Of a stretch of DNA of 64,000 bases, positions 38,378 through 48,606 are shown one piece after another (the first letter of the stretch is position 1; each line of letters opens with the position of its first letter). Source of the DNA: an uncultured Clostridia bacterium (GTDB lineage: Bacteria; Bacillota; Clostridia; Peptostreptococcales; Anaerovoracaceae); the NCBI GenBank assembly GCA_945830395.1, contig CALZYE010000006.1, positions 1 through 64,000 of the forward strand. Direction: 5' to 3'. Under the pieces are notes generated by a model. It did no database searches, had not been told where the DNA came from, and saw only the letters and a program-made list of their open reading frames with translations. The translations under genes were made by a program, and so were the position numbers.

Positions 38378-39763
38378 TTATAGCTTCGCTATATCTCTAT
38401 CGACAACCGGAATCGGCGTAGGATCCACATCGTCAATATTGTTTCCATACTTCTTCAAATCCTTTACAAGCACTCCACTGAGCAGGAATATTCCTATTAC
38501 ATTCGGGATAATCATCAAACCGTTTAAAATATCTGCAATAGTCCATACCGTATCGAGCTTTATTACGCATCCCACAAATGCCAAAGCTACGAACACAAAC
38601 TTGTATCCCATTATAATTTTTGATCCTAAGAGATATTCCGCACATCTCTCTCCGTAATATGACCAGCCGAGAATGGTGGAATAAGCAAATAATGCAAGGG
38701 ATATTGCAATTATTGGTCTGCCGAATACAGGAATCAGTCCGAAGGCGTGGAATGTAAGAACTGTAGTGTCCGTACCGCCGGACTCCAAGAATTCCGGATG
38801 AGCAACTGCCGAACTTACAAGTGTAATTCCTGTAAGGGCGCAGATTACCACTGTATCCCAGAATGTACCCGTCATGGAAACCATAGACTGTCTGACAGGG
38901 TTTCTCGTCTTTGCCGATGCTGCTACGATTGGAGCAGAACCCATACCTGACTCGTTTGAGAAAAGTCCTCTGGCACATCCATATCTAATTGCGGTGCTTA
39001 CTGCATATCCGAACACGCCGCCGGCTCCTGCCTGCATAGAAAATGCGGATTTGAATATAAGTGCTATCGAATCACCTAAAACACTCTTGTTTAAAACTAA
39101 AACCCAAATGCATCCTATAATATAGAAAGCTGCCATGAACGGAATGAGTTTCTCGGTAACCCTTGTTATTGACTTAACTCCTCCAATTATTACAATTGCC
39201 GTAAATACTGCAACGATAACTCCTGCAAATCTCTCATCTATACCGAAGTTCTGTTTAACCGATGTAGAAATGGAATTGGCCTGAGTCATACATCCGATTC
39301 CAAAGGCTGCCGTTGCGCCAAATAGTGCGAACATAACTCCGAGCCATTTAGAGTTAAGACCTCTTTCCAATGCAGTGAAAGCTCCGCCTATCATTCTGCC
39401 GTCCTTAGTCTGCTCCCTGTACTTAACCGCCATGGCAGTCTCCATATACTTGGTTGCCATACCGAATACTCCGGTTATCCACATCCAGAATACCGCTCCC
39501 GGACCTCCCGATGCTACCGCCGTCGCAACTCCGATAATATTACCTGTGCCGATGGTGGCCGCAAGAGCTGTTGTAAGTGCTCCGAACTGAGAGACCTCTC
39601 CCTCGCCGTCCGGATCCGGTGTAACGGATAGTTTTATGCCTTTGAATGTAAACCTCTGAACAAAACCTGTCCTAAAAGTACAAAAAATATGTGTTCCCAG
39701 CAAAATGATGATGAATGGAAGACCCCAAAGCCAAGCATCAATAGCTCCCAAAATTTTCAGCAT
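38378..39763 (-). CDS. Sodium:alanine symporter family protein (AgcS)
   Basis: ALTTALAATIGTGNIIGVATAVASGGPGAVFWMWITGVFGMATKYMET; ATG 39763 with AAGGAGG. Confidence 0.95.
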   Translation of the reverse strand: MLKILGAIDAWLWGLPFIIILLGTHIFCTFRTGFVQRFTFKGIKLSVTPDPDGEGEVSQFGALTTALAATIGTGNIIGVATAVASGGPGAVFWMWITGVFGMATKYMETAMAVKYREQTKDGRMIGGAFTALERGLNSKWLGVMFALFGATAAFGIGCMTQANSISTSVKQNFGIDERFAGVIVAVFTAIVIIGGVKSITRVTEKLIPFMAAFYIIGCIWVLVLNKSVLGDSIALIFKSAFSMQAGAGGVFGYAVSTAIRYGCARGLFSNESGMGSAPIVAASAKTRNPVRQSMVSMTGTFWDTVVICALTGITLVSSAVAHPEFLESGGTDTTVLTFHAFGLIPVFGRPIIAISLALFAYSTILGWSYYGERCAEYLLGSKIIMGYKFVFVALAFVGCVIKLDTVWTIADILNGLMIIPNVIGIFLLSGVLVKDLKKYGNNIDDVDPTPIPVVDRDIAKL

Positions 39764-40066
39764 ATTAAACCTCCTTATAACTGGCATTACATTTTAGAAT
39801 AATTATTACTCCTATATTATAGCACCCTTTCCGTTAATTGCAATACTTTCGGGCGATAAATTTTCAGATTTTTAGTTTTTTTTAGATTAATTACTTCTCT
39901 CCCCGAAGCTTCTTCACTTACATAAAAAGTACCCCTCCAAATTGAAATTTCCCAATCTGAAGGGGCTTGTTTTAGGGGTTTGTTTTCGCCGTCAATCGCT
40001 TATATGAAATTTTCACATGGAGTGAAAATGCTCCATGACATTTTGCTCTGCCGGTTTCAGATTCCG

Positions 40067-40924
40067 TCATATTTCGCTCAAAATCTCCGCGGCTCTGATA
40101 ACATGGCTTGCCAATACGGATGAGGTAACTCCTCCCACACCGCCCGGAACGGGACTTATATAAGATGCTTTTGGTTCGGCGCTTTCAAAATCCACATCAC
40201 CGCAGAGCTTGCCTTCTTCGTTTATATTTATCCCCACATCGGCAACTATAGCTCCTGCGCCGAGCATATCTCCTGTAATCATGCCTGCCTTGCCGGCTGC
40301 CGCAACTACTATGTCGGCATTTCTGCATTTCTCTGTCAAATCATCGGTTTTCGTGTGGCAAACGGTTACCGTGGCATTCTTCTTAATCATCAGCATTGCC
40401 AGAGGTTTTCCTACAACCATGCTTCTTCCCACTATCGCTACATTTTTTCCCGTTAAATCGATTTCATAGTGTGAAAGCATCTCCATAACAGCCTGTGCGG
40501 TGCAAGGTGCAAATCCGCTTTCATCCCCCATGAAAACCTTTGCAATATTAACAGGGCTCATGCAGTCAACATCCTTTGCCGGGTTAATCATCCCTGCAAT
40601 CTCAGACTCGTCAAGATGCTCGGGCAACGGTCTGAACAGCATGATTCCGTGCACGGAATCATCATCATTAACTTTCTTGAAAGTTTCCACAAAATCCTCT
40701 TGGGAAATATCTTCAGAGACCTCTGTAACCCTCATCTCGATTCCTACGCTTTCCATTCTCTTTCGTGCGCCTTTCTCATAAGCAAGGTCATCGCCGCGGC
40801 TTCCCACTCTCACTATGTTTATCACAGGCTTAACGCCTTTTTCCTTCAAAAGCTCCACCTGCTTAACCATTCTCTCCTTCATGGATTCGTTAACTTCAGC
40901 GCCTCTCATCAAAACTTCCGCCAT
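40067..40924 (-). CDS. folD: Methylenetetrahydrofolate dehydrogenase/cyclohydrolase
   Basis: GIMLFRPLPEHLD, PAKDVDCMSPVN, VAIVGRSMVVGKPLAMLMI, ISPVPGGVGGVTSSVLASH. Confidence 0.96.
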   Translation of the reverse strand: MAEVLMRGAEVNESMKERMVKQVELLKEKGVKPVINIVRVGSRGDDLAYEKGARKRMESVGIEMRVTEVSEDISQEDFVETFKKVNDDDSVHGIMLFRPLPEHLDESEIAGMINPAKDVDCMSPVNIAKVFMGDESGFAPCTAQAVMEMLSHYEIDLTGKNVAIVGRSMVVGKPLAMLMIKKNATVTVCHTKTDDLTEKCRNADIVVAAAGKAGMITGDMLGAGAIVADVGININEEGKLCGDVDFESAEPKASYISPVPGGVGGVTSSVLASHVIRAAEILSEI

Positions 40925-40971
40925 TTTTCCTCCTGCATATTATTAATCATACTAATATCTATTATAAATTT

Positions 40972-41874
40972 CTAATCTCTCGGTCTTTTATAAAATCTTC
41001 CCGACAAGCGTTCCGTCTTCATAACATTTATAAAGGCCTTGGGATCCACATCCCTTATTTCTTTAATAATCATATCCACCTGATTGCTTTCCACTACAGA
41101 ATAAATCATGTTTTTTCTCTGCTCGAGGAAAAATCCTTCTCCCTTGAACAGCGTTGCATCGTGGTGGGTCATTATGCTTATCTTATCATATACAGACTCC
41201 GGCATATCCGTTATTACAATCAGAGTATGTTTATGGTAGCGTTTGAAGAGTTCATGATAGAGCTGCACCAAAACATACTGATATATGATAGAGTAAAGTG
41301 CCTTATCCCAGCCGAAGAAAAATCCTGCCAGAACCAAAATGATAATATTGCCTGTCAGAATGTAATTCCATGTGCTGATACCTCTCTTCTCCGAAAAGTA
41401 AACCGACAACAAATCCGTGCCTCCGCTGCTGGTGCCTACCCACAGGCAAAGCAAACCGGAAAAGCCGCTTGTTATCCCTCCGAATACGGCGGCAAGAAGC
41501 ACATCATTTGTGATTTGTACATTCGGTAATATGTCGGTAAGCAAACTGGAAAGAACTACATAATATACAGTGTAGAAAGTGAACTTCTTTCCGAGACCTT
41601 TGTAACCGAAATATACTGAAATCGCATTTAACGGCAAAAAAATTAGGGAATACGGCACAAACAGCTCCAGATACTTTGATGACAATCTGGTAACCAAAAG
41701 TGTTATTCCTGCAAAGCCTCCCGGAAAAAGCGCTCCTGCACTTACAAAACTGTTTATATTAAAAGCACAGATAGCGGCACCCAGGGTAACGCTGAAAATC
41801 CTGAGCATCTCTCGTCTAATCCTTTCGGACTTTGTAAGCGGCACTCTGGGATCTCTGGTTTTTCTAAAATTCAT
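40972..41874 (-). CDS. YitT family membrane protein (DUF161/DUF2179)
   Basis: Multiple TMs, GGFAGITLL, GTSSGGTDLLSVYFSEKRG, C-term DVDPKAFINVMKTERLSGRFYKRP. Confidence 0.93.
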   Translation of the reverse strand: MNFRKTRDPRVPLTKSERIRREMLRIFSVTLGAAICAFNINSFVSAGALFPGGFAGITLLVTRLSSKYLELFVPYSLIFLPLNAISVYFGYKGLGKKFTFYTVYYVVLSSLLTDILPNVQITNDVLLAAVFGGITSGFSGLLCLWVGTSSGGTDLLSVYFSEKRGISTWNYILTGNIIILVLAGFFFGWDKALYSIIYQYVLVQLYHELFKRYHKHTLIVITDMPESVYDKISIMTHHDATLFKGEGFFLEQRKNMIYSVVESNQVDMIIKEIRDVDPKAFINVMKTERLSGRFYKRPRD

Positions 41875-42079
41875 TTTTTTCTCCTAAACACTTATGTCTT
41901 TCTACATTATATCATAATACAAAAATTTTTTTCAAAAAACTTGTCTGCCTGCTGAGGAAAATTTTGTGGTTTTTGTGTTTTTTCATAAATTTTTATTGAT
42001 TTTTTTGTGGTTTTTCATTGACAACTAACTTCATGGAAATTATAATGGAAACACTTATATTTTTTGGGAGGATGATAAA

Positions 42080-43501
42080 ATGATAAACGAAAGTAAAGGT
42101 AGTTTCAAATCCAATTTCGGATTTCTGATGGCTGCAATCGGTGTAGCGATAGGCTTGGGCAACATCTGGGGATTCCCGTATAAGATGGGCGCTAACGGTG
42201 GTTTTGCCTTTTTGCTTATATATTTTTTCATGGCTGTCTTTATCGGTTATCCTCTTTTGCTTGCAGAAATCGCTATGGGAAGAAAAACCGGCAAAGCCGC
42301 GGTTGAGGCTTTTTCCCAGGCTAACCCAAAGTTCAAATTTGCCGGAGTGTTTGAAACTCTGGTTCCTTTTCTGCTGCTATGTTTCTACTGTGTCCTCGGC
42401 GGCGTAGTAATCAAATACATGATAGCAAATTTCGGAGATATATTCGGGCTGTCTTTCGGTGCAGGCAACATGAACAGTTCCGACTTCTTCGGTTTCTTCG
42501 TATCAGAACCTAAGATGATTCTCTTGTATACCGTCATATTTCTGATGATGACATCATATGTGGTCTTCCGCGGAATAGAAAACGGTATTGAGAAGTTCTG
42601 CGCCGTAGGAATGCCGCTGCTGTTTGTGATGCTCTTAATCACTGTGGTCAAGTGCTGCACGCTTCCACACGCGGCGGAGGGGCTCAAATTCATGTTCAAA
42701 CCCGATTTTTCAATCTTTGCTGGAACGGGCTGGTTCAAGGTATTTGCAATGGCAGGAGGACAGATGTTCTTCTCTCTGTCTATTGCCTCCGGCGCTTTGA
42801 TCGCATACGGTTCCTATATGAAAAAGGATGCAGACCTTGAGAGAAACGCAATGCTGGTACCGCTTCTTGATACATTTGCCGCTTTGCTTGCAGGACTTGC
42901 AGTATTTCCTGCGGTTTTCTCGGAAAGTCTTGAGCCTTCAGGAGGTCCCGGACTTCTGTTCGTATCACTGCAGACCGTATTCAACTCTATGGGAAAAGTA
43001 GGTCCTATATTCGGATTCATATTCTATACATTGGTATTCGTTGCTGCCTTTTCCTCATCAATCGGAATGATGGAAGGCGGAATTTCAGCAATAATGGACT
43101 CTCGTATCAAGAGAAACAAGAGCGCCAACAGACCTTTGGTTGTTCTGGGAATTACTATTACAACCCTTATCGGAAGCAGCCTGGTGGCTTTAGACAACCT
43201 TGGAGGAAACCCGAATATGTGGAAGCCTTTCGGTTTGGGAAGCTGGCTGGATGTGTTTGACCTTGGCGGCGAAGGAATTCTCATGCCCCTTGGAGGTTTG
43301 ATTACGGCTATACTTCTTGGATGGGTTCGCAGAGATTTCATACACGATGAGGTAGCAAGCAGTTCTCCGTACAAAACAAGAAAGTTCGTAGACTTCTGTC
43401 TTCGCTGGATTGCACCTGTATTCATGGCAGTTGTGGTATTTGTGCAGATAAGCACCTTCTTCTTCTCTAACACCCAATGGTATAAAGCCCTTCTTGGTTA
43501 G
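42080..43501 (+). CDS. Sodium-dependent (neurotransmitter/amino acid) symporter, SNF family
   Basis: NFGFLMAAIGVAIGLGNIWGFPYKMGANGGFAFLLIYF signature; RBS GGGAGG. Confidence 0.96.
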   Translation: MINESKGSFKSNFGFLMAAIGVAIGLGNIWGFPYKMGANGGFAFLLIYFFMAVFIGYPLLLAEIAMGRKTGKAAVEAFSQANPKFKFAGVFETLVPFLLLCFYCVLGGVVIKYMIANFGDIFGLSFGAGNMNSSDFFGFFVSEPKMILLYTVIFLMMTSYVVFRGIENGIEKFCAVGMPLLFVMLLITVVKCCTLPHAAEGLKFMFKPDFSIFAGTGWFKVFAMAGGQMFFSLSIASGALIAYGSYMKKDADLERNAMLVPLLDTFAALLAGLAVFPAVFSESLEPSGGPGLLFVSLQTVFNSMGKVGPIFGFIFYTLVFVAAFSSSIGMMEGGISAIMDSRIKRNKSANRPLVVLGITITTLIGSSLVALDNLGGNPNMWKPFGLGSWLDVFDLGGEGILMPLGGLITAILLGWVRRDFIHDEVASSSPYKTRKFVDFCLRWIAPVFMAVVVFVQISTFFFSNTQWYKALLG

Positions 43502-43544
43502 AAACTTAAAAAAATATAAAATATATAAAGACCGTGTAATATGT

Positions 43545-43615
43545 AAAGACCATGTAAAATGACCTGAAAGTCAAACTTTTGGGTCATCTCAATCTTACCA
43601 TAAGACATGGTCTTT
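43545..43615 (+). terminator. Nested stem-loop, probable terminator after SNF symporter
   Basis: Outer 11-bp AAAGACCATGT/ACATGGTCTTT; inner ATGACCTGAAAG/CTTTTGGGTCAT; ends TTTTATTAT. Confidence 0.55.
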
Positions 43616-43682
43616 TATTATGCAGTAAATTATAGCGGCAAACACGGCTTAGTTTTTTTGATTAACAATTCATGTTTAACCA

Positions 43683-43701
43683 TATACCCCCATGGGGTAT
43701 A
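43683..43701. promoter_or_regulatory. CsoR-type operator
   Basis: TATACCCC-CAT-GGGGTATA immediately upstream of the CsoR-family gene. Confidence 0.75.
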
Positions 43702-43753
43702 TACTACGCATATAATACTTAGCTGAGAGTAACATAATAAAGTGAGGACGAAT

Positions 43754-44059
43754 ATGGATAAAGATAAATCATGCTGCAGCACCAGGAAAAAGAATCGCGA
43801 TGAAAAGGAATACAAAGATTTAATCACCAGGCTCAATCGCATCGAAGGTCAGATACGGGGACTAAAGCGAATGGTTGAAGAAAACGCATATTGCCCCGAT
43901 ATTCTCATTCAGTCTGCCGCCGCAAAGGCTGCCTTAAACAGTTTTAACCGAGTTCTCATGTCCAACCATTTGAAAAGCTGTGTTGTAAAGGATCTTGAAG
44001 AGGGCAACCGTAAAACCATTGATGAGCTGGTAAAAATCATGGATAAGCTTATGAAATAA
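43754..44059 (+). CDS. csoR: CsoR-family metal-sensing transcriptional repressor
   Basis: RLNRIEGQIRGLKRMVEENAYCPDILIQSAAAKAALNSFNRVLMSNHLKSCV: C-H-C ligand pattern. Confidence 0.92.
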   Translation: MDKDKSCCSTRKKNRDEKEYKDLITRLNRIEGQIRGLKRMVEENAYCPDILIQSAAAKAALNSFNRVLMSNHLKSCVVKDLEEGNRKTIDELVKIMDKLMK

Positions 44060-44180
44060 CCTTGTAATAACCTTGTATATAACGGAAAAAATGGGCTTTT
44101 TCAATTATATGCTTATATATAGAAAGCCCCTGCCTTTTAAACTTTCAATCTTTAATATGCGAGCTGCGAAAGGAGATATA

Positions 44181-46808
44181 ATGAAACGACAATACAATAT
44201 AACGGGAATGAGCTGTGCTGCCTGCCAAGTGCGGGTGGAAAAGGCCGTATCCAAACTGCCTAATGTATCCGCCTGCTCAGTAAATCTTCTGACAAACACC
44301 ATGGCAGTGGAGGGCGGCGAAGACCCTAAGAAAATTATAAAAGCTGTGGAGGATGCCGGCTACGGAGCCGTTCTTCGCGGTCATAACGATGACAATACAG
44401 ACAATAAACTCACCGGCTCCCTTTCAGAAGCGGAAGAAGCCCTGAAGGACAGAGAAACACCGGTCTTAAAAAGGAGACTGCTTTTATCTGCATCATTTCT
44501 TCTGATACTCATGTACTTCTCCATGGGAAACGGAATGTTGGGACTTCCTCTTCCAAGCTTCTTCCACGGAAATTATACAGCCATAGCTTTGGTTCAGATG
44601 ATACTTGCCTTCATCGTAATGCTGATAAATAAAAAATTCTTTATATCCGGCTTCAGAGGGCTCATTCATCTTGCTCCTAATATGGATACTCTGGTTGCCC
44701 TTGGGGCCTCCGTCTCTTTTTTCTGGAGTACGCTGATTCTCTTCAAGATGACATCGGATCTCAGCTTCGGAAATATCGATGAACTTCCCGTGGATATGCA
44801 TAACCTCTACTTTGAAGCTGCGGCAATGATTCTCACCCTGATAACGGTTGGAAAAATGCTGGAGTCCATATCCAAAGGAAGAACCACCGATGCGCTCAAG
44901 GAGCTTATGAAGCTTGCTCCCAAGAGAGCAACCGTAATCAGAGACGGTGCTGAAAAGGTAATTCCAATCGACGACATTTCGGTAGGGGAAATTTTCATAG
45001 TCAAACCCGGAGAAAATATCCCTGCAGACGGCATAATTACAGAGGGAGTTACCGCAGTTGACGAATCAGCCCTTACCGGTGAAAGTATTCCGGTAGATAA
45101 GTCGTCAGGGGATAAGATTTCCGCCGCCACATTAAATCAGAGCGGATTCATCAAGGCAAGGGCTACCGAAGTCGGTGATGACACGACGCTGGCTCAGATA
45201 ATTCAAATGGTAAGCGATGCCGCGTCAACTAAGGCTCCAATCGCAAAAATAGCGGATAAAATTTCAGGGATCTTTGTTCCTTTTGTCTTGGGAACAGCTG
45301 TTTTGGTAACATTCGCATGGATTTTTGCCGGAGCCGAAATCGGCTATTCGCTGGCAAGGGGAATTTCGGTTCTTGTAATCAGCTGCCCCTGTGCACTGGG
45401 ACTTGCAACCCCGGTTGCCATAATGGTAGGTAACGGAAAAGGCGCAAGAAACGGAATTTTATTCAAAACCGCAGAGTCTCTGGAGGGAGCGGGGAAATCA
45501 CAAATAGTAGTCCTTGACAAAACGGGAACAATAACAAAAGGAAGTCCCGTTGTAACTGATATTCTGCCCTTGGGAAGCGCCACGGAAAAGGAGCTTATGG
45601 AATTAGCTTATTCTCTGGAAATCAAAAGCGAACATCCTATAGCCTCCGCAATCGTAAAAAAAGGACGGGAATCCGGTCTAAGTCCGCTTGAAATATCGGA
45701 CTTTCAGGCAGTATCCGGAAACGGACTTTCAGGAAAAAGTCATGACAATATACTTCGCGGCGGCAACCTTAATTTCATAAGTAAATTTGCAGAAACTGAC
45801 AGCAGTGTTTTCTTTGCCGATAAGCTCTCCGAAAAGGGGAAAACATGTCTATACTTTGCAAGGGACAATACTCTTGTAGGAATTATAGCCGTTGCGGATT
45901 CCATAAAAGAGGACAGCAGGCTTGCCGTTTCTCAGCTGAAAAAAATGGGAATAAAGGTAGTAATGCTTACCGGAGACAACGACAAAGCTGCAAGAGCTGT
46001 AGCTTCTCAAGCAGGTATTGACCATGTAATTTCCCAGGTTCTCCCCGGTGAGAAGGATAATGTAATTCAAAGACTGAAACGGCATGGAAAGGTTACAATG
46101 GTGGGAGACGGTATCAACGATGCCCCCGCTCTTACCAGATCTGACATCGGAATTGCCATAGGTGCAGGTTCCGATGTGGCGCTGGATGCTGCCGATGTGG
46201 TTCTCATGAACAGCAAATTGACAGATGTTACCGCTGCCCTCAGGCTGAGCCGTAAAGTAGTGAAAAATATCCATGAAAACCTGTTCTGGGCATTCATATA
46301 CAATATTATTCTGATTCCGGTTGCGGCAGGAGCCTATGTCCATCTCACAGGGTGGACCATGAATCCTATGCTGGGCGCTGCAGCCATGAGTCTGTCAAGT
46401 TTCTGCGTCATAGCCAATGCTCTTCGCCTAAACCTGTTTGATGTTCATGACAGCACAAAAGACAGAACTGTGAAAAATCCGGCAGGCTCTGTGGGAAATC
46501 CTTCTTTTGAAGAAATTATGGACTCCTCCGATGCATATAGAAATAACTTAAACAGCTTACATTATGATTTTAATAAAAAGGAGATTGATATTATGAAAAA
46601 AACAATGGTAATTGAAGGTATGATGTGCCCTCACTGTGAAGCCACAGTAAAAAGCACTCTGGAAAGTATCACAGGCGTTGAAAATGCCCATGTCAGCCAT
46701 AAAAGCGGAAATGCCGTATTGAAACTTTCATCCGAGGTTTCGGATGATGAGCTGAAGTCAGCCGTTGAAGATAAGAATTATAAGGTTCTGGAAATAAAAC
46801 AGCCGTAA
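44181..46808 (+). CDS. copA: Copper-translocating P-type ATPase with N- and C-terminal HMA domains
   Basis: N-term GMSCAACQVRVE, CPC motif ISCPCALGLATPVA, DKTGTIT, GDGINDAPAL; C-term GMMCPHCEATVKSTL; AAAGGAGATATA then ATG 44181. Confidence 0.95.
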   Translation: MKRQYNITGMSCAACQVRVEKAVSKLPNVSACSVNLLTNTMAVEGGEDPKKIIKAVEDAGYGAVLRGHNDDNTDNKLTGSLSEAEEALKDRETPVLKRRLLLSASFLLILMYFSMGNGMLGLPLPSFFHGNYTAIALVQMILAFIVMLINKKFFISGFRGLIHLAPNMDTLVALGASVSFFWSTLILFKMTSDLSFGNIDELPVDMHNLYFEAAAMILTLITVGKMLESISKGRTTDALKELMKLAPKRATVIRDGAEKVIPIDDISVGEIFIVKPGENIPADGIITEGVTAVDESALTGESIPVDKSSGDKISAATLNQSGFIKARATEVGDDTTLAQIIQMVSDAASTKAPIAKIADKISGIFVPFVLGTAVLVTFAWIFAGAEIGYSLARGISVLVISCPCALGLATPVAIMVGNGKGARNGILFKTAESLEGAGKSQIVVLDKTGTITKGSPVVTDILPLGSATEKELMELAYSLEIKSEHPIASAIVKKGRESGLSPLEISDFQAVSGNGLSGKSHDNILRGGNLNFISKFAETDSSVFFADKLSEKGKTCLYFARDNTLVGIIAVADSIKEDSRLAVSQLKKMGIKVVMLTGDNDKAARAVASQAGIDHVISQVLPGEKDNVIQRLKRHGKVTMVGDGINDAPALTRSDIGIAIGAGSDVALDAADVVLMNSKLTDVTAALRLSRKVVKNIHENLFWAFIYNIILIPVAAGAYVHLTGWTMNPMLGAAAMSLSSFCVIANALRLNLFDVHDSTKDRTVKNPAGSVGNPSFEEIMDSSDAYRNNLNSLHYDFNKKEIDIMKKTMVIEGMMCPHCEATVKSTLESITGVENAHVSHKSGNAVLKLSSEVSDDELKSAVEDKNYKVLEIKQP
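46593..46808 (+). CDS. Possible internal start producing a free CopZ-like chaperone (71 aa), in frame with copA
   Basis: AAAAAGGAGATTGATATT ATG: SD-like sequence ahead of in-frame ATG at the HMA boundary; MKKTMVIEGMMCPHCEATVK. Confidence 0.45.
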   Translation: MKKTMVIEGMMCPHCEATVKSTLESITGVENAHVSHKSGNAVLKLSSEVSDDELKSAVEDKNYKVLEIKQP

Positions 46809-46878
46809 ATTCATTTAGCAATAAGCTTCACCGGATAGAACCTTTATACCTTCCGCAGGCATCTTCACATTAAAGACA

Positions 46879-46920
46879 AAACCGCCGTGTTTCCTGCCCT
46901 TTTGGGAAACACGGCGGTTT
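46879..46920. terminator. Bidirectional terminator between copA and the UPF0210 gene
   Basis: 16-bp perfect stem AAACCGCCGTGTTTCC/GGAAACACGGCGGTTT flanked by A and T tracts. Confidence 0.9.
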
Positions 46921-46950
46921 TATTTCAATTTATCCTATACTCATGCATGC

Positions 46951-48309
46951 TCAGTTCTTCAAACTCTGCATCGGTGCAGGTATCCTTCCTCCTCTGTTAA
47001 TCATCTTTGCCGGCGACTTGCCGCAAAGCTTCATAACAGGTCCGCTGCCTAAGAGTCCTCCAAAGTCAAGTTCCGTTCCTTCAGGAACATCTATTGCAGG
47101 GATAACTCTGACTGCAGTGGTCTTGGAGTTTATCATTCCGATGGCCGCTTCATCTGCAATTATTGCAGAAATCACCTCCGCTTTTGTATCTCCCGGAATA
47201 ACTATCATGTCCAAACCTACAGAGCAAACAGCCGTCATAGCTTCAAGTTTTTCTATGGAAAGAGCTCCCTCTCTCGCTGCCGCTATCATGCCGGCATCTT
47301 CGGTGACAGGGATAAACGCTCCCGAAAGTCCGCCTACGCTGCCGCTTGCCATAAGTCCGCCCTTCTTCACCGCATCATTTAGCATTGCAAGGGCTGCGGT
47401 AGTTCCGTGTGCCCCGCACTGTTCAAGGCCTATTTCCTCCAGAATATGCGCAACGGAATCTCCCACTGCAGGAGTCGGCGCCAGTGATAAGTCTATAATG
47501 CCGAACTGAACTTTCAGAATTTCCGCAGCTTCACTTCCCACAAGCTGACCTACCCTGGTAATTTTAAATGCCGTCTTCTTAATTTCCTCTGCAATCACAT
47601 TGAGAGGTGCCTCATCAGGCATCTTTGCCAAAACCGAACGCACAACACCGGGTCCCGATACCCCTACGCTAAGTACTGTGTCCGGTTCGCTCAAGCCGTG
47701 AAAGGCTCCTGCCATGAAAGGATTATCCTCAACAGCATTGCAGAAAACCACCAGTTTCGCCGCGCCTATACACTGATTATCCTTTGTTTTTTCCGCGGTA
47801 TCCCTTACGATGCCACCCATAAGCTTTACGGCATCCATGTTTATTCCCGCCTTTGTAGATCCGATATTTACAGAAGAACAAACCAGTTCCGTCTCTGAAA
47901 GTGCTCTCGGAATAGATTCAATCAGCTTCTTATCTCCTGCACTGAATCCCTTCTGAACCAGCGCCGAATATCCTCCGATAAAGTTGACTCCCACAGTCTG
48001 CGCCGCCCTGTCAAGGGTCTTTGCATATTCCACCGGATCGCCTCCGCTGACTCCTGCAAGAAGTGAAATGGGAGTTACTGAAATTCGTTTATTTACGATT
48101 GGAATACCGTACTTTCTTTCCAAAAGTTCACCTGTTTTAACCAAATCCTTTGCATTTGAACAAATTTTGTCGTAAACCTTTTTGCATGATTTTTCGATGT
48201 CTGCATCTGCGCAGTCAATCAGCGATATTCCCATGGTTATGGTTCGTATATCAAGGTTTTCATCCTGAATCATGGTTATGGTTTCCATAATGTCCTGCAT
48301 ATTTAACAT
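46951..48309 (-). CDS. PFL family protein (UPF0210/DUF711)
   Basis: [55 protein letters not shown]. Confidence 0.93.
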   Translation of the reverse strand: MLNMQDIMETITMIQDENLDIRTITMGISLIDCADADIEKSCKKVYDKICSNAKDLVKTGELLERKYGIPIVNKRISVTPISLLAGVSGGDPVEYAKTLDRAAQTVGVNFIGGYSALVQKGFSAGDKKLIESIPRALSETELVCSSVNIGSTKAGINMDAVKLMGGIVRDTAEKTKDNQCIGAAKLVVFCNAVEDNPFMAGAFHGLSEPDTVLSVGVSGPGVVRSVLAKMPDEAPLNVIAEEIKKTAFKITRVGQLVGSEAAEILKVQFGIIDLSLAPTPAVGDSVAHILEEIGLEQCGAHGTTAALAMLNDAVKKGGLMASGSVGGLSGAFIPVTEDAGMIAAAREGALSIEKLEAMTAVCSVGLDMIVIPGDTKAEVISAIIADEAAIGMINSKTTAVRVIPAIDVPEGTELDFGGLLGSGPVMKLCGKSPAKMINRGGRIPAPMQSLKN

Positions 48310-48320
48310 AAAAGTCCTCC

Positions 48321-48596
48321 CTATATTCTGTGCATTGAGTTGAAAATATCTTCGTGCATGAGATGAACTTTCATTTCGGGAACAGATTCTGTAATTGAGT
48401 TCTTAAGCTCCTCAAATCCCAATGTGGCTTCGGTAATATTCACAATCATAATCATACAGAAATATCCGTCAAGAACGGTTTGTGATACTTCGATTACACT
48501 GGCATTTCCGCCGGCAATGGCAGTGGATACCCTGGATAGAATCCCCACCATATCTTTTCCTATAACAGTTACAACCGCTTTCTTTATTTCCTTCAT
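48321..48596 (-). CDS. ACT-domain protein (UPF0237)
   Basis: [47 protein letters not shown]. Confidence 0.93.
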   Translation of the reverse strand: MKEIKKAVVTVIGKDMVGILSRVSTAIAGGNASVIEVSQTVLDGYFCMIMIVNITEATLGFEELKNSITESVPEMKVHLMHEDIFNSMHRI

Positions 48597-48606
48597 AAAC
48601 TTCTCC

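Noticed and set aside
42385-43477. Several minus-strand ORFs within the SNF symporter gene
   Set aside because: Overlapping shadow ORFs in different frames, none with family signal; the plus-strand gene explains the region.
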